Shown piece after piece: positions 20,336 through 30,664 of a DNA stretch of 64,000 nucleotides; positions within the stretch are counted from its first letter, which is position 1; each line of letters opens with the position of its first letter. Both the position numbers and the translations under genes were made by a program. The notes beneath the pieces were generated by a model. That model searched no databases. It was not told where the DNA came from and saw only the letters and a program-made list of their open reading frames with translations. Source of the stretch: Methylophilaceae bacterium (GTDB taxonomy: Bacteria; Pseudomonadota; Gammaproteobacteria; Burkholderiales; Methylophilaceae); contig JAOLWQ010000001.1 of the NCBI GenBank assembly GCA_028342535.1, forward strand, positions 327,490-391,489, read 5' to 3'.

Positions 20336-20824
20336 CTATAACGTAAGCGCCAATAATTGATTTAATGCAAATAGAAGAGCTTTTTCTCTAATATCTGCTC
20401 TATTTCCATCAAAAGATGCCTGATGCTCAAAAATAATATTCTGTTTCTTAGCAATTGCAAAGAAAATGGTACCAACTGGTTTAAGTTTGGACCCTCCAGA
20501 AGGCCCCGCAATACCAGTAATACTAAATCCTAGATTTCCTTGGCTATTATTAATTCCTCCTAAAGCCATTTCGTTAGCAGTTTGTTGGCTAACGGCGCCA
20601 TATTCCTCAATGGTACTTTTTTTTACTCCTACACAATCTATTTTTGATTGGTTGCTGTATGTAATAAACCCTCTATCAAACCAGGTTGACGAGCCAGGAA
20701 TATTTGTAAGTTGAGCAGCTAGTAAGCCACCAGTACAGGATTCAACAGTAGTAAGAATAATATGCTGTTTTAAAAATTTTTCACCTAGTACCCGAGTTAA
20801 ACTTATGACATCTTTAGATTGCAT
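20336..20824 (-). CDS. pncC: Nicotinamide-nucleotide amidohydrolase (CinA C-terminal family)
   Basis: TVESCTGGLLAAQLTNIPGSSTWFDRGFITYSNQSK. Confidence 0.92.
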   Translation of the reverse strand: MQSKDVISLTRVLGEKFLKQHIILTTVESCTGGLLAAQLTNIPGSSTWFDRGFITYSNQSKIDCVGVKKSTIEEYGAVSQQTANEMALGGINNSQGNLGFSITGIAGPSGGSKLKPVGTIFFAIAKKQNIIFEHQASFDGNRADIREKALLFALNQLLALTL

Positions 20825-21317
20825 AATGGATGAGTATAAAAATTATATAAGCGTATATTGCAGCTCCAACATCATCAATCATAATTCCAAAACCCCCTTT
20901 AAATTTTTTTTCTAGAAAATCAATGGGGAAGGGTTTCCATATATCAAAGATACGAAATAAAATGAACGCAAGAATATAGTCTATTTTAGTTATTGAAATT
21001 TCAGTTCCAGGCACATGAACAACCAAAACTAATAAAAGTAAAAATCCTACAATCTCGTCAATTACAATACAAGATGGATCTTTAATTGCTAAAGCTTGAC
21101 TTGTTTTATCAGCAACATAAATGCCAATAAAAAACATAGTGATAATAAATAAATAAATTAAAGACTGCGAAAGAAATTGTAAGAATAAAAAAATTGGTAT
21201 TGCTACTAATGTACCAAAAGTGCCAGGAGCCTTCGTTATTAATCCACTCCCGAAACCAAGAGCTAAAAAAGCCGAAAAATTTTTAAACAGTAATTTATTT
21301 GCTTTCAAAATGATCAT
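20814..21317 (-). CDS. pgpA: Phosphatidylglycerophosphatase A (start placed at internal ATG 21317 with GAGAGG SD)
   Basis: LALGFGSGLITKAPGTFGTL; DEIVGFL; GGFGIMIDDVGAA. Confidence 0.9.
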   Translation of the reverse strand: MIILKANKLLFKNFSAFLALGFGSGLITKAPGTFGTLVAIPIFLFLQFLSQSLIYLFIITMFFIGIYVADKTSQALAIKDPSCIVIDEIVGFLLLLVLVVHVPGTEISITKIDYILAFILFRIFDIWKPFPIDFLEKKFKGGFGIMIDDVGAAIYAYIIFILIHYAI

Positions 21318-22245
21318 AGCCTCTCTTTTTGATTTTATAGGACATATCTTTATGGTCAATAATGTTTAAACGTTTATCTTCCTTAATACTACCAATCCTA
21401 GTTAGTTTTATGGATGGCATATTATTTAGTAGATTAATTTTATTCCGATTTTTTTTAGGCGCAGTAAAAAGTAATTGATAATCATCTCCTCCAGACAGTC
21501 CAATATCAATTAATTTATTTTTTTTTAACCAAGGATTCATAGGTATATCTTTTAAAGATATATCAGCCCCAACTTTAGAAGCCTCTAAAATATGATCAAG
21601 GTCTGCTATTAGCCCATCAGAAATATCAATTGCAGAATTACTAAGTTTAGCCATAATTTTTATTATGGACGAATGTAGCATGGGTTTTTCTAATGCTCTA
21701 ATTGCTTTTTTTGATAAGCTTTTTGGCAATTGAATTTTTTTTTGAAGCTTTGCCAAGCCCAGTGCAGCAAGGCCTAATTCTCCAGTTATCCATATGTCAT
21801 CTTCTTTTTTTGCGTTTGATCTTAGAAGAGTATTTTTTTTAAGAACTTCACCTAGTATACAAATACTAATTGATAATGGCCCTCTTGAAGTATCCCCACC
21901 AATTAACTCAACCTTATATTTTTTTGCACAACTAAATAAACCATCAGAAAATTTTCCCATCCAATCAGCTTTTACTTTCGGCAGTGCAATTGCCAATAGA
22001 GCAAATTTTGGCACACCCCCCATTGCATATATATCTGAGATATTTACTGCAAGAGCTTTCCATCCTAAGTTAAATGGATCAGTATTTGGGAGAAAGTGAG
22101 TTTTTTCATTGAGCATATCAGTCGAGATAGCCCATAAATAATTATCATTTTTTTTTATTAAGGCAGCATCATCCCCAATACCTTTGTATGCTTTAGTTTT
22201 ATATAAATTAAAATATTTACTAATTAATAAGAATTCAGGGGACAT
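21295..22245 (-). CDS. thiL: Thiamine-monophosphate kinase
   Basis: GDDAALI, DMLNEKTHF, NISDIYAMGG, ISDGLIADL, SGGDDYQLLF. Confidence 0.94.
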   Translation of the reverse strand: MSPEFLLISKYFNLYKTKAYKGIGDDAALIKKNDNYLWAISTDMLNEKTHFLPNTDPFNLGWKALAVNISDIYAMGGVPKFALLAIALPKVKADWMGKFSDGLFSCAKKYKVELIGGDTSRGPLSISICILGEVLKKNTLLRSNAKKEDDIWITGELGLAALGLAKLQKKIQLPKSLSKKAIRALEKPMLHSSIIKIMAKLSNSAIDISDGLIADLDHILEASKVGADISLKDIPMNPWLKKNKLIDIGLSGGDDYQLLFTAPKKNRNKINLLNNMPSIKLTRIGSIKEDKRLNIIDHKDMSYKIKKRGYDHFESK

Positions 22246-22246
22246 T

Positions 22247-22834
22247 TTATTTTTTTTTAGGCCGGAAAGATTTCAGTATAGATTCTTTAGTTTCAATATA
22301 AGGTCCACCAATAAGGTCCAAACAATAGGGGATAGCGGCAAATATACCAGGTACTAATAAATTGCCTTTTCCATCTTTTAGTCCTCCCAATGTTTCTTCA
22401 ATCGCTTTAGGCTGTCCTGGAAGATTTATTATGAGTGTAGTATTTCTTATAACGGCAACTTGCCTAGATAAGATTGCTGTAGGGACAAAGCTTAAGCTTA
22501 TTTGTCTCATTTGCTCTCCAAAGCCTGGCATCTCTTTATCACCAACACTTAATGTAGCTTCTGGAGTTACATCTCTTTTAGCAGGCCCTGTCCCACCAGT
22601 TGTAAGAATAAGATCACAACTTTTTTTGTCTGATAAATTAATTAATGTATTTTTAATTACCTCAATTTCATCAGGGATGATTATTTCTTCTAAATCGAAT
22701 GGTTTAACAAGTACCTTAGTTAGCCAATTTTTTAGATTGGGTAAGCCTTCATCCTTATACTTTCCCGATGATGCACGATCGCTTATAGAGATTAAGCCAA
22801 TTTTAATGAATTTTTCTTCCACAGATATGTCCAT
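22247..22834 (-). CDS. mog: Molybdopterin adenylyltransferase (Mog/MogA)
   Basis: GLISISDRASSG, LILTTGGTGPAKRDVTPEAT, NLPGQPKAIEE. Confidence 0.88.
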   Translation of the reverse strand: MDISVEEKFIKIGLISISDRASSGKYKDEGLPNLKNWLTKVLVKPFDLEEIIIPDEIEVIKNTLINLSDKKSCDLILTTGGTGPAKRDVTPEATLSVGDKEMPGFGEQMRQISLSFVPTAILSRQVAVIRNTTLIINLPGQPKAIEETLGGLKDGKGNLLVPGIFAAIPYCLDLIGGPYIETKESILKSFRPKKK

Positions 22835-22878
22835 TTAATACATAATTAATTAATATTAACATTTCAAGAAGGTTTACT

Positions 22879-23628
22879 ATGCAAAAATCACACTTAACAT
22901 ATTTTATTTCTTTACTATTTCTATTTTTTATATCAAACGTTGCATTTAGTGTTGAAAATGCCTTTGAAAAGAATTACCAAATACAAAGTCCAAAAGGATT
23001 TCAATCTTTCTCTAAAAATCCTAATACAAAAATGATGAGGGGATGGTCACAAAAAACTGATAAATTTAAAATGCTTGAAGATGGATATGACCTAATGGGG
23101 CATTCAAATTTTACTGGCCCATATACCTCTCCAAATTTAGCACTTCAACATGCAAAATCTATAAAAGCTGATATGGTTTTACTGTATGACCGTCAAATTA
23201 ATGATTCTAGTCGCGCAACAAGAATTAAAAAAGCTCGAGATAAAGCAAGAAAAGCTAATCGAGTTAAAGAGACAGGAAATTTGACAGAAATTGAAATAAA
23301 TGACGATGATTTAGTTGATGAAAATATTAAGTATGAAATAAATGCTACATATTGGGTCAAACTACCAAAACCGACATTTGGCGCACACTTTATCAAGTTA
23401 AACTCTGGTATAGAGAAAATTAATGGAGTTCAGATTATTGCAATTATAAAAGGATCACCTGCAGAAATTGCTGGTATTTTAAAAAACGATAGCATCACAT
23501 CAATTGCTGGAGTTTCTGTCAAAAAGCCAGATGATTTAATTAGTGCAATCAGAAAGAATAAAGGTAAATTAATTGAAGTTGGTTATTTAAGAGGGGGTAA
23601 GCAATCTAAAGTTGATGTCAAACTTTAA
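22879..23628 (+). CDS. Secreted protein with C-terminal PDZ domain
   Basis: Signal peptide; PDZ-like GVQIIAIIKGSPAEIAGILKNDSITSIAGVSVKKPDDLISAI. Confidence 0.75.
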   Translation: MQKSHLTYFISLLFLFFISNVAFSVENAFEKNYQIQSPKGFQSFSKNPNTKMMRGWSQKTDKFKMLEDGYDLMGHSNFTGPYTSPNLALQHAKSIKADMVLLYDRQINDSSRATRIKKARDKARKANRVKETGNLTEIEINDDDLVDENIKYEINATYWVKLPKPTFGAHFIKLNSGIEKINGVQIIAIIKGSPAEIAGILKNDSITSIAGVSVKKPDDLISAIRKNKGKLIEVGYLRGGKQSKVDVKL

Positions 23629-24118
23629 GTATAACAATATCCTTAATAAGCTTAAAAAGCTGCCTTAAATATTTAGGGGGCTTATTGCCTTCCTTTTCTT
23701 TTTGAGCATTTGAGATTGTTTGCCGAAGCGACTGCCTATCAATTTGAGGGTATTTTTCCACAAATTCAGTTATTGAATTATTGTTACTTAATAGTTTATC
23801 TCTCCAGCCTTCAATAATATGATTGCTTTGTATTTCCTTCTGTGAAGTCACTTTTAATTGCTTCATAATCAAAAAAGCATCAGTTAAGTCAATCTCTCTT
23901 AGTAACTTGCCTAAATATTGAACTTGTCTTTTTTTGGCAGAATTTGATTTTAAATTCTTAAGCTCTATAGTGGCTTCGAAAATATTTATAGGAAATTTAA
24001 AAGCTTCAATATTGCTTATAGTTAATTCAGAAATTTTTCTTCCAAATTGTTGAATTTTTTTAGATTCTTTCTTTAATTCAGTTTTACTTATAACACTATC
24101 TTTATTCAAATCGACCAT
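23618..24118 (-). CDS. darP: Ribosome biogenesis factor YjgA/DarP family
   Basis: SKTELKKESKKIQQFGRKI and RQVQYLGKLLREID motifs. Confidence 0.88.
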   Translation of the reverse strand: MVDLNKDSVISKTELKKESKKIQQFGRKISELTISNIEAFKFPINIFEATIELKNLKSNSAKKRQVQYLGKLLREIDLTDAFLIMKQLKVTSQKEIQSNHIIEGWRDKLLSNNNSITEFVEKYPQIDRQSLRQTISNAQKEKEGNKPPKYLRQLFKLIKDIVILKV

Positions 24119-24180
24119 GACTTAATACCTAATTCTTTCTATGATTCTGTATGATATCAGTTTTAAGGAATGTATTTTTT

Positions 24181-25524
24181 ATGGACGTAAAACTTCTTAA
24201 CTTCTCTGAAGATGATTTGTATTTAATTTCAAACAAGGTTTTAGAGATAGCAAAAAAAAATGGGGCAACCGCTTCTGATGTGGAAATCAGTGTTAGCTCA
24301 GGAAAAACTATTTCAACTCGTATGGGTTCTTTAGAGTCCATTGAGTTAAATAATGGTAAAAGTCTGAGTATCACTGTTTTTTTTAAGCAGCATCAAGGTA
24401 TTTCATCTACTTCAGATTTTAGCAATGATGCTCTTGAATCTTGTGTTAAGGCAGCTTGTCAGATAGCAAAATATACTGCAGAAGATAAAGCATTTGGTTT
24501 GGCAGATCCTATTCTTTATTCTAAAGATGTTAAAGATTTGAAAATATATAATCCATATTTTGACTCTCAAGAATTAATGATTCAAAAAGTCCTTGAATGT
24601 GAAGATTACGCTTTAAACTTCGATAGCCAAATAACTAATTCAGAAGGAGCACAATTAAGCACTTCTGAAAATTTATTTGTATATCAAAATTCAGCAGGGT
24701 TTAGTGGAGGGTATCCATCATCTAGATCATCTCTTAGTTGTTCTGTAGTCGCTAAAAGTAGTGCAGGGATGCAAAGAGATTATAGCTATAGCTCAGAGAG
24801 ATCTTATACTGATTTAAAGCTAAATAAGTTCATTGGTCAAGATGCTGCTCAAAGAGCTATTAATCGCTTGAATGTAAGGCCTATTAAAACTGGTAAGTAC
24901 CCTATAATATTTGAAGCCCCAATTGCAACATCTATTATTTCATCATTAAGCTCTGCTATTTCCGGCGCAAACTTATACCGTGAAACATCTTTTTTAATAA
25001 ATTCACTAAATACTAAAATAAGCCCAGATTTTTTATCAATCACTGAAAATCCATTTATAAAAAAAGGACATGCAAGTCGAAATTTTGATGGGGAAGGGGT
25101 ACGAATAGCTGAAAGAAAAATCGTAGATAATGGCTTTCTTAAAAGCTATTTTTTATCTTCCTATAGCGCAAGAAAATTAGGAATGCAGAGTACTGGAAAT
25201 TCTGGCGGCGCACATAATCTTGTTGTAAACTCATCTGAACAAACTCTTGAAGAGTTAGTTCAAGGAATTGATAAAGGACTATTGATTACAGAACTTTTAG
25301 GCCATGGTTTAAATATGGTCACTGGAGATTATTCAAGAGGAGCTGCAGGTTTTTGGATTGAGTCAGGCAAAATTCAGCATGCTGTAGAAGAGATTACTAT
25401 TGCTAGCAACCTTAAAGATATGTTATTGAATATTAAAGCTGTAGCAAATGATACTTATCAAAATAGTTCTAAATATACTGGATCGATTATGATTGAGCCT
25501 ATGACGGTGGCAGCTAATTCTTAA
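24181..25524 (+). CDS. pmbA: Metalloprotease PmbA (TldD/PmbA family); ORF track start at 24151 extended upstream
   Basis: GATASDVEISVSSG, GNSGGAHNL, TELLGHGLNMVTGDYSRGAAGFWIE. Confidence 0.93.
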   Translation: MDVKLLNFSEDDLYLISNKVLEIAKKNGATASDVEISVSSGKTISTRMGSLESIELNNGKSLSITVFFKQHQGISSTSDFSNDALESCVKAACQIAKYTAEDKAFGLADPILYSKDVKDLKIYNPYFDSQELMIQKVLECEDYALNFDSQITNSEGAQLSTSENLFVYQNSAGFSGGYPSSRSSLSCSVVAKSSAGMQRDYSYSSERSYTDLKLNKFIGQDAAQRAINRLNVRPIKTGKYPIIFEAPIATSIISSLSSAISGANLYRETSFLINSLNTKISPDFLSITENPFIKKGHASRNFDGEGVRIAERKIVDNGFLKSYFLSSYSARKLGMQSTGNSGGAHNLVVNSSEQTLEELVQGIDKGLLITELLGHGLNMVTGDYSRGAAGFWIESGKIQHAVEEITIASNLKDMLLNIKAVANDTYQNSSKYTGSIMIEPMTVAANS

Positions 25525-25533
25525 GAAATTGAA

Positions 25534-26346
25534 TTACTCAGCTTGGGAAATTTTTTGTGTTTTACATTTCTCTGTAGTTAATTTATTAGTACAATTCTCT
25601 ATAGTTGATTCTTCTGTATATGCCTCAAAATTATAATCAGAATCCGCAGAATCTGAATAGTCGATATCACCTGATGGCTCATCATTTACGAGTGCTTGGC
25701 GGTATTGAAGATAGGCATCTCTTTGGAATGCATATGGATCTAAAGAGGCTTCGTCCATAATTGAAGTTGCATTTAGGAGTTCAGTACGAGCATCAATAAA
25801 TTGTAAAATACGTACTTGATTTCTTCCTCTTACATTATTTATGTAGCTAATAGGATCAAATGCGAGCGTATCTGTAGCCAATCCGACAGCATCCCTAGTA
25901 GTAGAAGGACCTATAAATGGGAGTACTAGGTATGCTCCTTGACCTACACCCCAGTAACCAAGAGTTTGACCAAAGTCTTCTTTTCTTCTCTCGCCACCAT
26001 TTATTGAATGAACATCGATAAAGCCTAGAAGTCCAACAGTACTATTCACAAGGACCCTTCCAGTATCATTGGCAGCATACTCAATCTTCCCTTGTAACAA
26101 TTCGTTTATAACCGTAACTACATCTCTAATATTATTAAAGAAATTATTAATTCCTTTTACAACAAATGTTGGAGCTATATTTTTATATCCAGTTGAAACT
26201 GGCTTTAAAATTGCATCATCGGCAACATCATTAAACTTATAGACTGCTCTATTAAAACTTTCTAGCGGATCTTTGTTTGCCTGAGTTGCACATCCTGATA
26301 CTTGAAAAATAAGCAGGAGAATAATAAATAATTTAGATATATGCAT
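25534..26346 (-). CDS. mlaA: MlaA/VacJ family lipoprotein
   Basis: Lipobox VSGC; DPLESFNRAVYKFND; GQGAYLVLPFIGPSTTRDAVG. Confidence 0.93.
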   Translation of the reverse strand: MHISKLFIILLLIFQVSGCATQANKDPLESFNRAVYKFNDVADDAILKPVSTGYKNIAPTFVVKGINNFFNNIRDVVTVINELLQGKIEYAANDTGRVLVNSTVGLLGFIDVHSINGGERRKEDFGQTLGYWGVGQGAYLVLPFIGPSTTRDAVGLATDTLAFDPISYINNVRGRNQVRILQFIDARTELLNATSIMDEASLDPYAFQRDAYLQYRQALVNDEPSGDIDYSDSADSDYNFEAYTEESTIENCTNKLTTEKCKTQKISQAE

Positions 26347-26417
26347 ATACTTAGATTATCCATTGTTGTTGTATTTAAGTCTATTTAATTTGTTTTTAAA
26401 GGCTGAAATTGAAGAAA

Positions 26418-26439
26418 AATGTTGTAAAAAAACAACATT
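26418..26439 (-). terminator. Hairpin downstream of phrB, candidate weak intrinsic terminator
   Basis: Minus strand AATGTTGT-TTTTTT-ACAACATT followed by TTTCTTC; overlaps the phrB stop codon. Confidence 0.4.
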
Positions 26440-27865
26440 ATACAGTATTCTTAAATAGAGCCATAATTTTAAGCTTTTGCTCTGCATGTGACACAATTGG
26501 AAAAGGGTAATCCAAACCCATTTTAACTGGAAAATTATTTGGAGATTCGTTGAAAAAAACTGATGGCTGGTGTATTTGTTTTTTGTTTAGTAACTCTAAT
26601 TCTGGAACATATCTTTTAATAAATTTACCCTCCGGGTCAAATTTTTCTGATTGGAGAAGTGGATTAAAAATTCTAAAATAAGGTTGTGCATCACAGCCTG
26701 TAGATGCTGCCCATTGCCAACCTCCATTATTAGCAGAAAAGTCAAAATCAATTAAATGCTCTGCAAAATACTTTTCACCCCATCGCCAATCGATTAATAA
26801 ATCTTTTACTAAAAAACAAGCAATGATCATTCTTAACCGATTGTGCATAAATCCAGTTGAATTTAATTGGCGCATGCCTGCATCAACTATTGGGAAACCT
26901 GTTTTTCCATTCACCCAGGCACTAAATTTTTTTTCATCATTTTCAAATTTAAGATTGTTATATTTCGATTTAAAAGTTTCACCATCTTGTATATGAGGGA
27001 AGTTTGAAAGTATTTGGAAATAAAAATCTCTCCAAATCAACTCATTCAGCCAGATCGAAGAACCTTCTGAGTTATGTTCGAGTGCTATCTTTGCAAGGTG
27101 TCTTATAGAAACTGTACCAAACCTATTGTGGACCGAGAGATATGAAACACCCTTTATTCCTGGGAAATTTCTACTGTAATTATAATTATTTATTCTTGTT
27201 TTAAAATCTTCAATTAATGCGAGCCCCCCTTGAGTACCTAAAGGAATTTTAATTGAAGAAATATTTGATTTTTCAAAGCCTATTTCCTTTAATGACTGAA
27301 GAGATTTATTTTTAAATTTAGCTAAATTAACCTTGTAAGATTCGCAATCAAATTGCGTGATGCCTTCGTTAAATATTTTCTTAAGATGAGTATTTTTGTA
27401 TGGAGTAAAAACAGTATAAGGACTATTGTTTTGAGTTAAGATTTCTCTTTCTTCGAATATCACTTGATCTTTATATTTGTATGTTTCAATATTTTTCTTT
27501 TGTAATTCATCAGAAATTCTATTATCTCTATCTATTGCATATTTTTCATAATCCTTATTTAAAAATAATGCATTACATTTGTATTTCTCGATTAAAGAGG
27601 GGATTAAAATGACTGGATCACCAAGTTCTACAATAAGGTCTGAGCCTAGCTTGTTAAGATCTGCTTTTATTTCCTTAAGGGCGTGCCATATAAAATCAAT
27701 TCTCCTGTCATTTTTAATACTTAATTTGTCTAAGATTTTAATATCAAAAATAAAGCAACAATATACTGCATTTGAATTTTTTAGCGCATGGAAAAGGGCT
27801 TTATGATCATAAAGCCTAAGATCTCTTCTTAACCAAACAAGACTACTATTGATAGTGTTATTCAC
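26438..27865 (-). CDS. phrB: Deoxyribodipyrimidine photo-lyase
   Basis: LVWLRRDLRLYDHKAL; WLNELIWRDFYFQIL; GFPIVDAGMRQL; NNGGWQWAASTGCDAQPYFRIFNP. Confidence 0.95.
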   Translation of the reverse strand: MNNTINSSLVWLRRDLRLYDHKALFHALKNSNAVYCCFIFDIKILDKLSIKNDRRIDFIWHALKEIKADLNKLGSDLIVELGDPVILIPSLIEKYKCNALFLNKDYEKYAIDRDNRISDELQKKNIETYKYKDQVIFEEREILTQNNSPYTVFTPYKNTHLKKIFNEGITQFDCESYKVNLAKFKNKSLQSLKEIGFEKSNISSIKIPLGTQGGLALIEDFKTRINNYNYSRNFPGIKGVSYLSVHNRFGTVSIRHLAKIALEHNSEGSSIWLNELIWRDFYFQILSNFPHIQDGETFKSKYNNLKFENDEKKFSAWVNGKTGFPIVDAGMRQLNSTGFMHNRLRMIIACFLVKDLLIDWRWGEKYFAEHLIDFDFSANNGGWQWAASTGCDAQPYFRIFNPLLQSEKFDPEGKFIKRYVPELELLNKKQIHQPSVFFNESPNNFPVKMGLDYPFPIVSHAEQKLKIMALFKNTV

Positions 27866-28325
27866 GATGATATGGGTGATTATTTAATATTGTTGATGCT
27901 CTATAAATTTGTTCCACCAGTATGACTTTTACCAGATTATGAGGAAGTGTGAGCTCTGATAGGCTCCAAACCCAATTTGATTTTTCTATAATTTTTTTAT
28001 CTAAGCCATCCGCACCGCCAATTATGAAAGTTACTTTGGGAAAGTTTTGCATCCAGTTAGATAATTTTTCTGATAGACCTATTGAGCTACAAGATGATCC
28101 ATTTTCGTCAAGAGAGACAATAAAATCAGTTCCAACAAGTTTAAGAATTTTTTGAGCTTCTTGCAATTTTTTTTGTTCAACAGATTTAAATTTTTTTTCT
28201 GACTTTATCTCTAATAATTCAATTTTAAAATGATCAACAAATCTTGAAGTATATTTAAACAAGATATCTTGAATTGATTTCGGCGAACTGTTTCCTATAG
28301 AAATAATTTTAATTTTCAAACTCAA
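27858..28325 (-). CDS. rlmH: 23S rRNA (pseudouridine1915-N3)-methyltransferase RlmH
   Basis: LDENGSSCSS, FIIGGADGLDKKI, LTLPHNLVKVILVEQIYRA. Confidence 0.94.
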   Translation of the reverse strand: MSLKIKIISIGNSSPKSIQDILFKYTSRFVDHFKIELLEIKSEKKFKSVEQKKLQEAQKILKLVGTDFIVSLDENGSSCSSIGLSEKLSNWMQNFPKVTFIIGGADGLDKKIIEKSNWVWSLSELTLPHNLVKVILVEQIYRASTILNNHPYHRE

Positions 28326-28335
28326 AAATCACTTT

Positions 28336-28665
28336 TTAATTATCAGATACCCAAAGTTCTTCTAAATTATAATGCGCTCTTGTTGTGGGAGTCATGATAT
28401 GAATAATGATATCACCTAAATCAACTAAAACCCATTCACTTCCTGAACTACCTTCTATACCAATTAAAGGGATATTAATATTTTGCATTTTATCTTTTAC
28501 ATTCTCAGCTAGAGCGTTGGCTTGTCTTGAGGAGGATGCACTTGCGATTATTATAAAATCTGCGATAGATTTTTGCTTCCTTATATCGATAGAAATGATA
28601 TCAAATGCCTTAATATCCTCTAGGGCACCTAGTACATTTTTTTTTATATTGGTAATTGAGGTCAA
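28336..28665 (-). CDS. rsfS: Ribosomal silencing factor RsfS
   Basis: DFIIIASASSSRQANALAENV, GSEWVLVDLGDIIIHIMTP. Confidence 0.94.
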   Translation of the reverse strand: MTSITNIKKNVLGALEDIKAFDIISIDIRKQKSIADFIIIASASSSRQANALAENVKDKMQNINIPLIGIEGSSGSEWVLVDLGDIIIHIMTPTTRAHYNLEELWVSDN

Positions 28666-28676
28666 GTGCTCTTAAC

Positions 28677-29057
28677 TTATGCTGCTTGAATTGCAATTGA
28701 GTTTTTAGTTAAAGTTATCTTATTTTGACCGTCAACATAGACTAAAAGTGGTTGATAATTTTCAAGCTCTATTTCATTATAATTAGCAAATGTAGCAATA
28801 ATTAGCTTATCTCCCGGATCTGCTTTATGAGCCGCTGCACCGTTGATGGATATAATTCCTGAATTTTTTTCTGCTTGAATAGCATAAGTTGAAAATCTTT
28901 GCCCATTAGTTATATTGTAAATTGATATTTGTTCATATTCTTTTATGTTTGAAGCTTCTAAAAGTGACACATCAATTGCACACGAACCTTCATATTCAAG
29001 TTCTGAATGAGTTACTGAAACTCGGTGAAGTTTAGATTTGAGCATTATTCTTTGCAT
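28677..29057 (-). CDS. panD: Aspartate 1-decarboxylase
   Basis: [25 protein letters not shown] (G-S cleavage site). Confidence 0.96.
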   Translation of the reverse strand: MQRIMLKSKLHRVSVTHSELEYEGSCAIDVSLLEASNIKEYEQISIYNITNGQRFSTYAIQAEKNSGIISINGAAAHKADPGDKLIIATFANYNEIELENYQPLLVYVDGQNKITLTKNSIAIQAA

Positions 29058-29093
29058 GTTCTTTATAGTTTAGTTTTAATCGTCACATTATAG

Positions 29094-29933
29094 TCAGATA
29101 GTCGAGGGGATGCAAAATTCTACATTATCGATTAACCTGACATCGCCAAAAAATCCAGCACTTAAGGCTACTAATTTCGAATCCTTATTTGTTGGTTTTT
29201 TTAAATCGGATTGTCTTCTTATCTCGAAATAATCAATTTTCCAGCCTTCCTTAGTTAATTCTTCTTTAGCCATAAGTTCAGCATCATGAATTTTTGCTCC
29301 ATTTAATACAGATTCAGTACATATTTTAAGTTTTTTATATAACTCCACTGCATTTTTAATATCTTTATCAATAAGAAGGTTATTTCTAGAGCTTAGTGCA
29401 AGATTGTTAATATTTCTGATGGTTGGAGCTTCTATAATTTTTATTGGTAATTTAGAGTCAGAGACAAACTTTTTAATTAAGTATAATTGTTGATAATCTT
29501 TTTTTCCAAAAATAGCATAAGACGGGTTTGTTAAATTAAAAAGTCTGTCAACAACTGTAATTACACCCTTAAAATGACCTATTCTCGTTTTGCCACATAA
29601 TTCGTTAGAAATAATTGGCATTTTGTAAGAAAGAAATGGTTTTGTTGGGAAGATATCTTTTGTCGATGGCGTAAATAGTATAGTTACCGCACTATCTTTT
29701 AATAGGCTTACATCTTGTTTTAATGTTCTTGGGTAATTTTCTAGATCATGTTTCGAGTTGAATTGAATGGGATTAACAAAAATGGTTAAGACAATATTTT
29801 TAGATAGTTTTTTTGCCTCCTTTATTAACGATAAATGACCCTCATGTAAATTACCCATAGTTGGAATCAGAGTAATATTCTCTAGTTTATTTAAATTCTC
29901 TTTGAGGATTGATGGTGATTTAATTATCTTCAT
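29094..29933 (-). CDS. panC: Pantothenate synthetase
   Basis: LIPTMGNLHEGHLSLI, TIFVNPIQF, FGKKDYQQLYLI. Confidence 0.96.
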   Translation of the reverse strand: MKIIKSPSILKENLNKLENITLIPTMGNLHEGHLSLIKEAKKLSKNIVLTIFVNPIQFNSKHDLENYPRTLKQDVSLLKDSAVTILFTPSTKDIFPTKPFLSYKMPIISNELCGKTRIGHFKGVITVVDRLFNLTNPSYAIFGKKDYQQLYLIKKFVSDSKLPIKIIEAPTIRNINNLALSSRNNLLIDKDIKNAVELYKKLKICTESVLNGAKIHDAELMAKEELTKEGWKIDYFEIRRQSDLKKPTNKDSKLVALSAGFFGDVRLIDNVEFCIPSTI

Positions 29934-30664
29934 TAATTCTTGCGTTTATGAATTTTTTTAATAAATTTTTCTATTTTATCAAACAAAGAAGGGGCCTCTG
30001 TTTTATCAGTTTCATTTTTGTCATTGGAGAAAGATGCTGATGTAATTCCTAGTAAATCATATAGAACTTCAACTTCGCCATTACAGAAAGTGGAAGACCT
30101 AAAACTTATAGTTGGAATTGATAATTGATCAGTAATAGCTTTATCATCTGATTCTGAAGTCATTGACATCACGAGCATTTTTAAACCTGCTGCTTCAAGA
30201 TTTTTAGCTTTGGTAAGTAAATTTTTATTTGCTAACATTTTATTTTTATTAACTTGAGGCATACAGCCTATATGCCCACAAACTAAAATTTTATTAACAC
30301 TTAAATATTTAACAATATCTAGGATATTATTTTCCCCTTCAATTTTAACCATATCTGCACCAGCTTTAATAAGTAATTTTGCATTCTTTAAAGCCATATT
30401 TTTATTAGAAAATGAATTAATTGGCATATCGCTAATTATCGGCATTAACGGTGCCCCCTTTCTAACAGAATTTGTATGGTATAGAACTTCGGCCATCGAT
30501 ACTTCTAATGTTGAAGATTGACCTTTTATTAGTATTCCTAAAGAATCTCCAACTAAGAGAGCATCACAATTAGTTTTGGATAAATAAGATGCAAAAGATG
30601 CATCATAACAAGTAATAATGGCAATATTTTTCTTGTTAAATAATTTTTTTAAGTCACGCATCAT
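29933..30664 (-). CDS. panB: 3-methyl-2-oxobutanoate hydroxymethyltransferase
   Basis: ITCYDASFAS, DALLVGDSLGILIKG, HIGCMPQ. Confidence 0.93.
   Translation of the reverse strand: MMRDLKKLFNKKNIAIITCYDASFASYLSKTNCDALLVGDSLGILIKGQSSTLEVSMAEVLYHTNSVRKGAPLMPIISDMPINSFSNKNMALKNAKLLIKAGADMVKIEGENNILDIVKYLSVNKILVCGHIGCMPQVNKNKMLANKNLLTKAKNLEAAGLKMLVMSMTSESDDKAITDQLSIPTISFRSSTFCNGEVEVLYDLLGITSASFSNDKNETDKTEAPSLFDKIEKFIKKIHKRKN

Noticed and set aside
22362-22838. 158-aa plus-strand ORF
   Set aside because: Fully antisense to mog, no recognisable domain or SD
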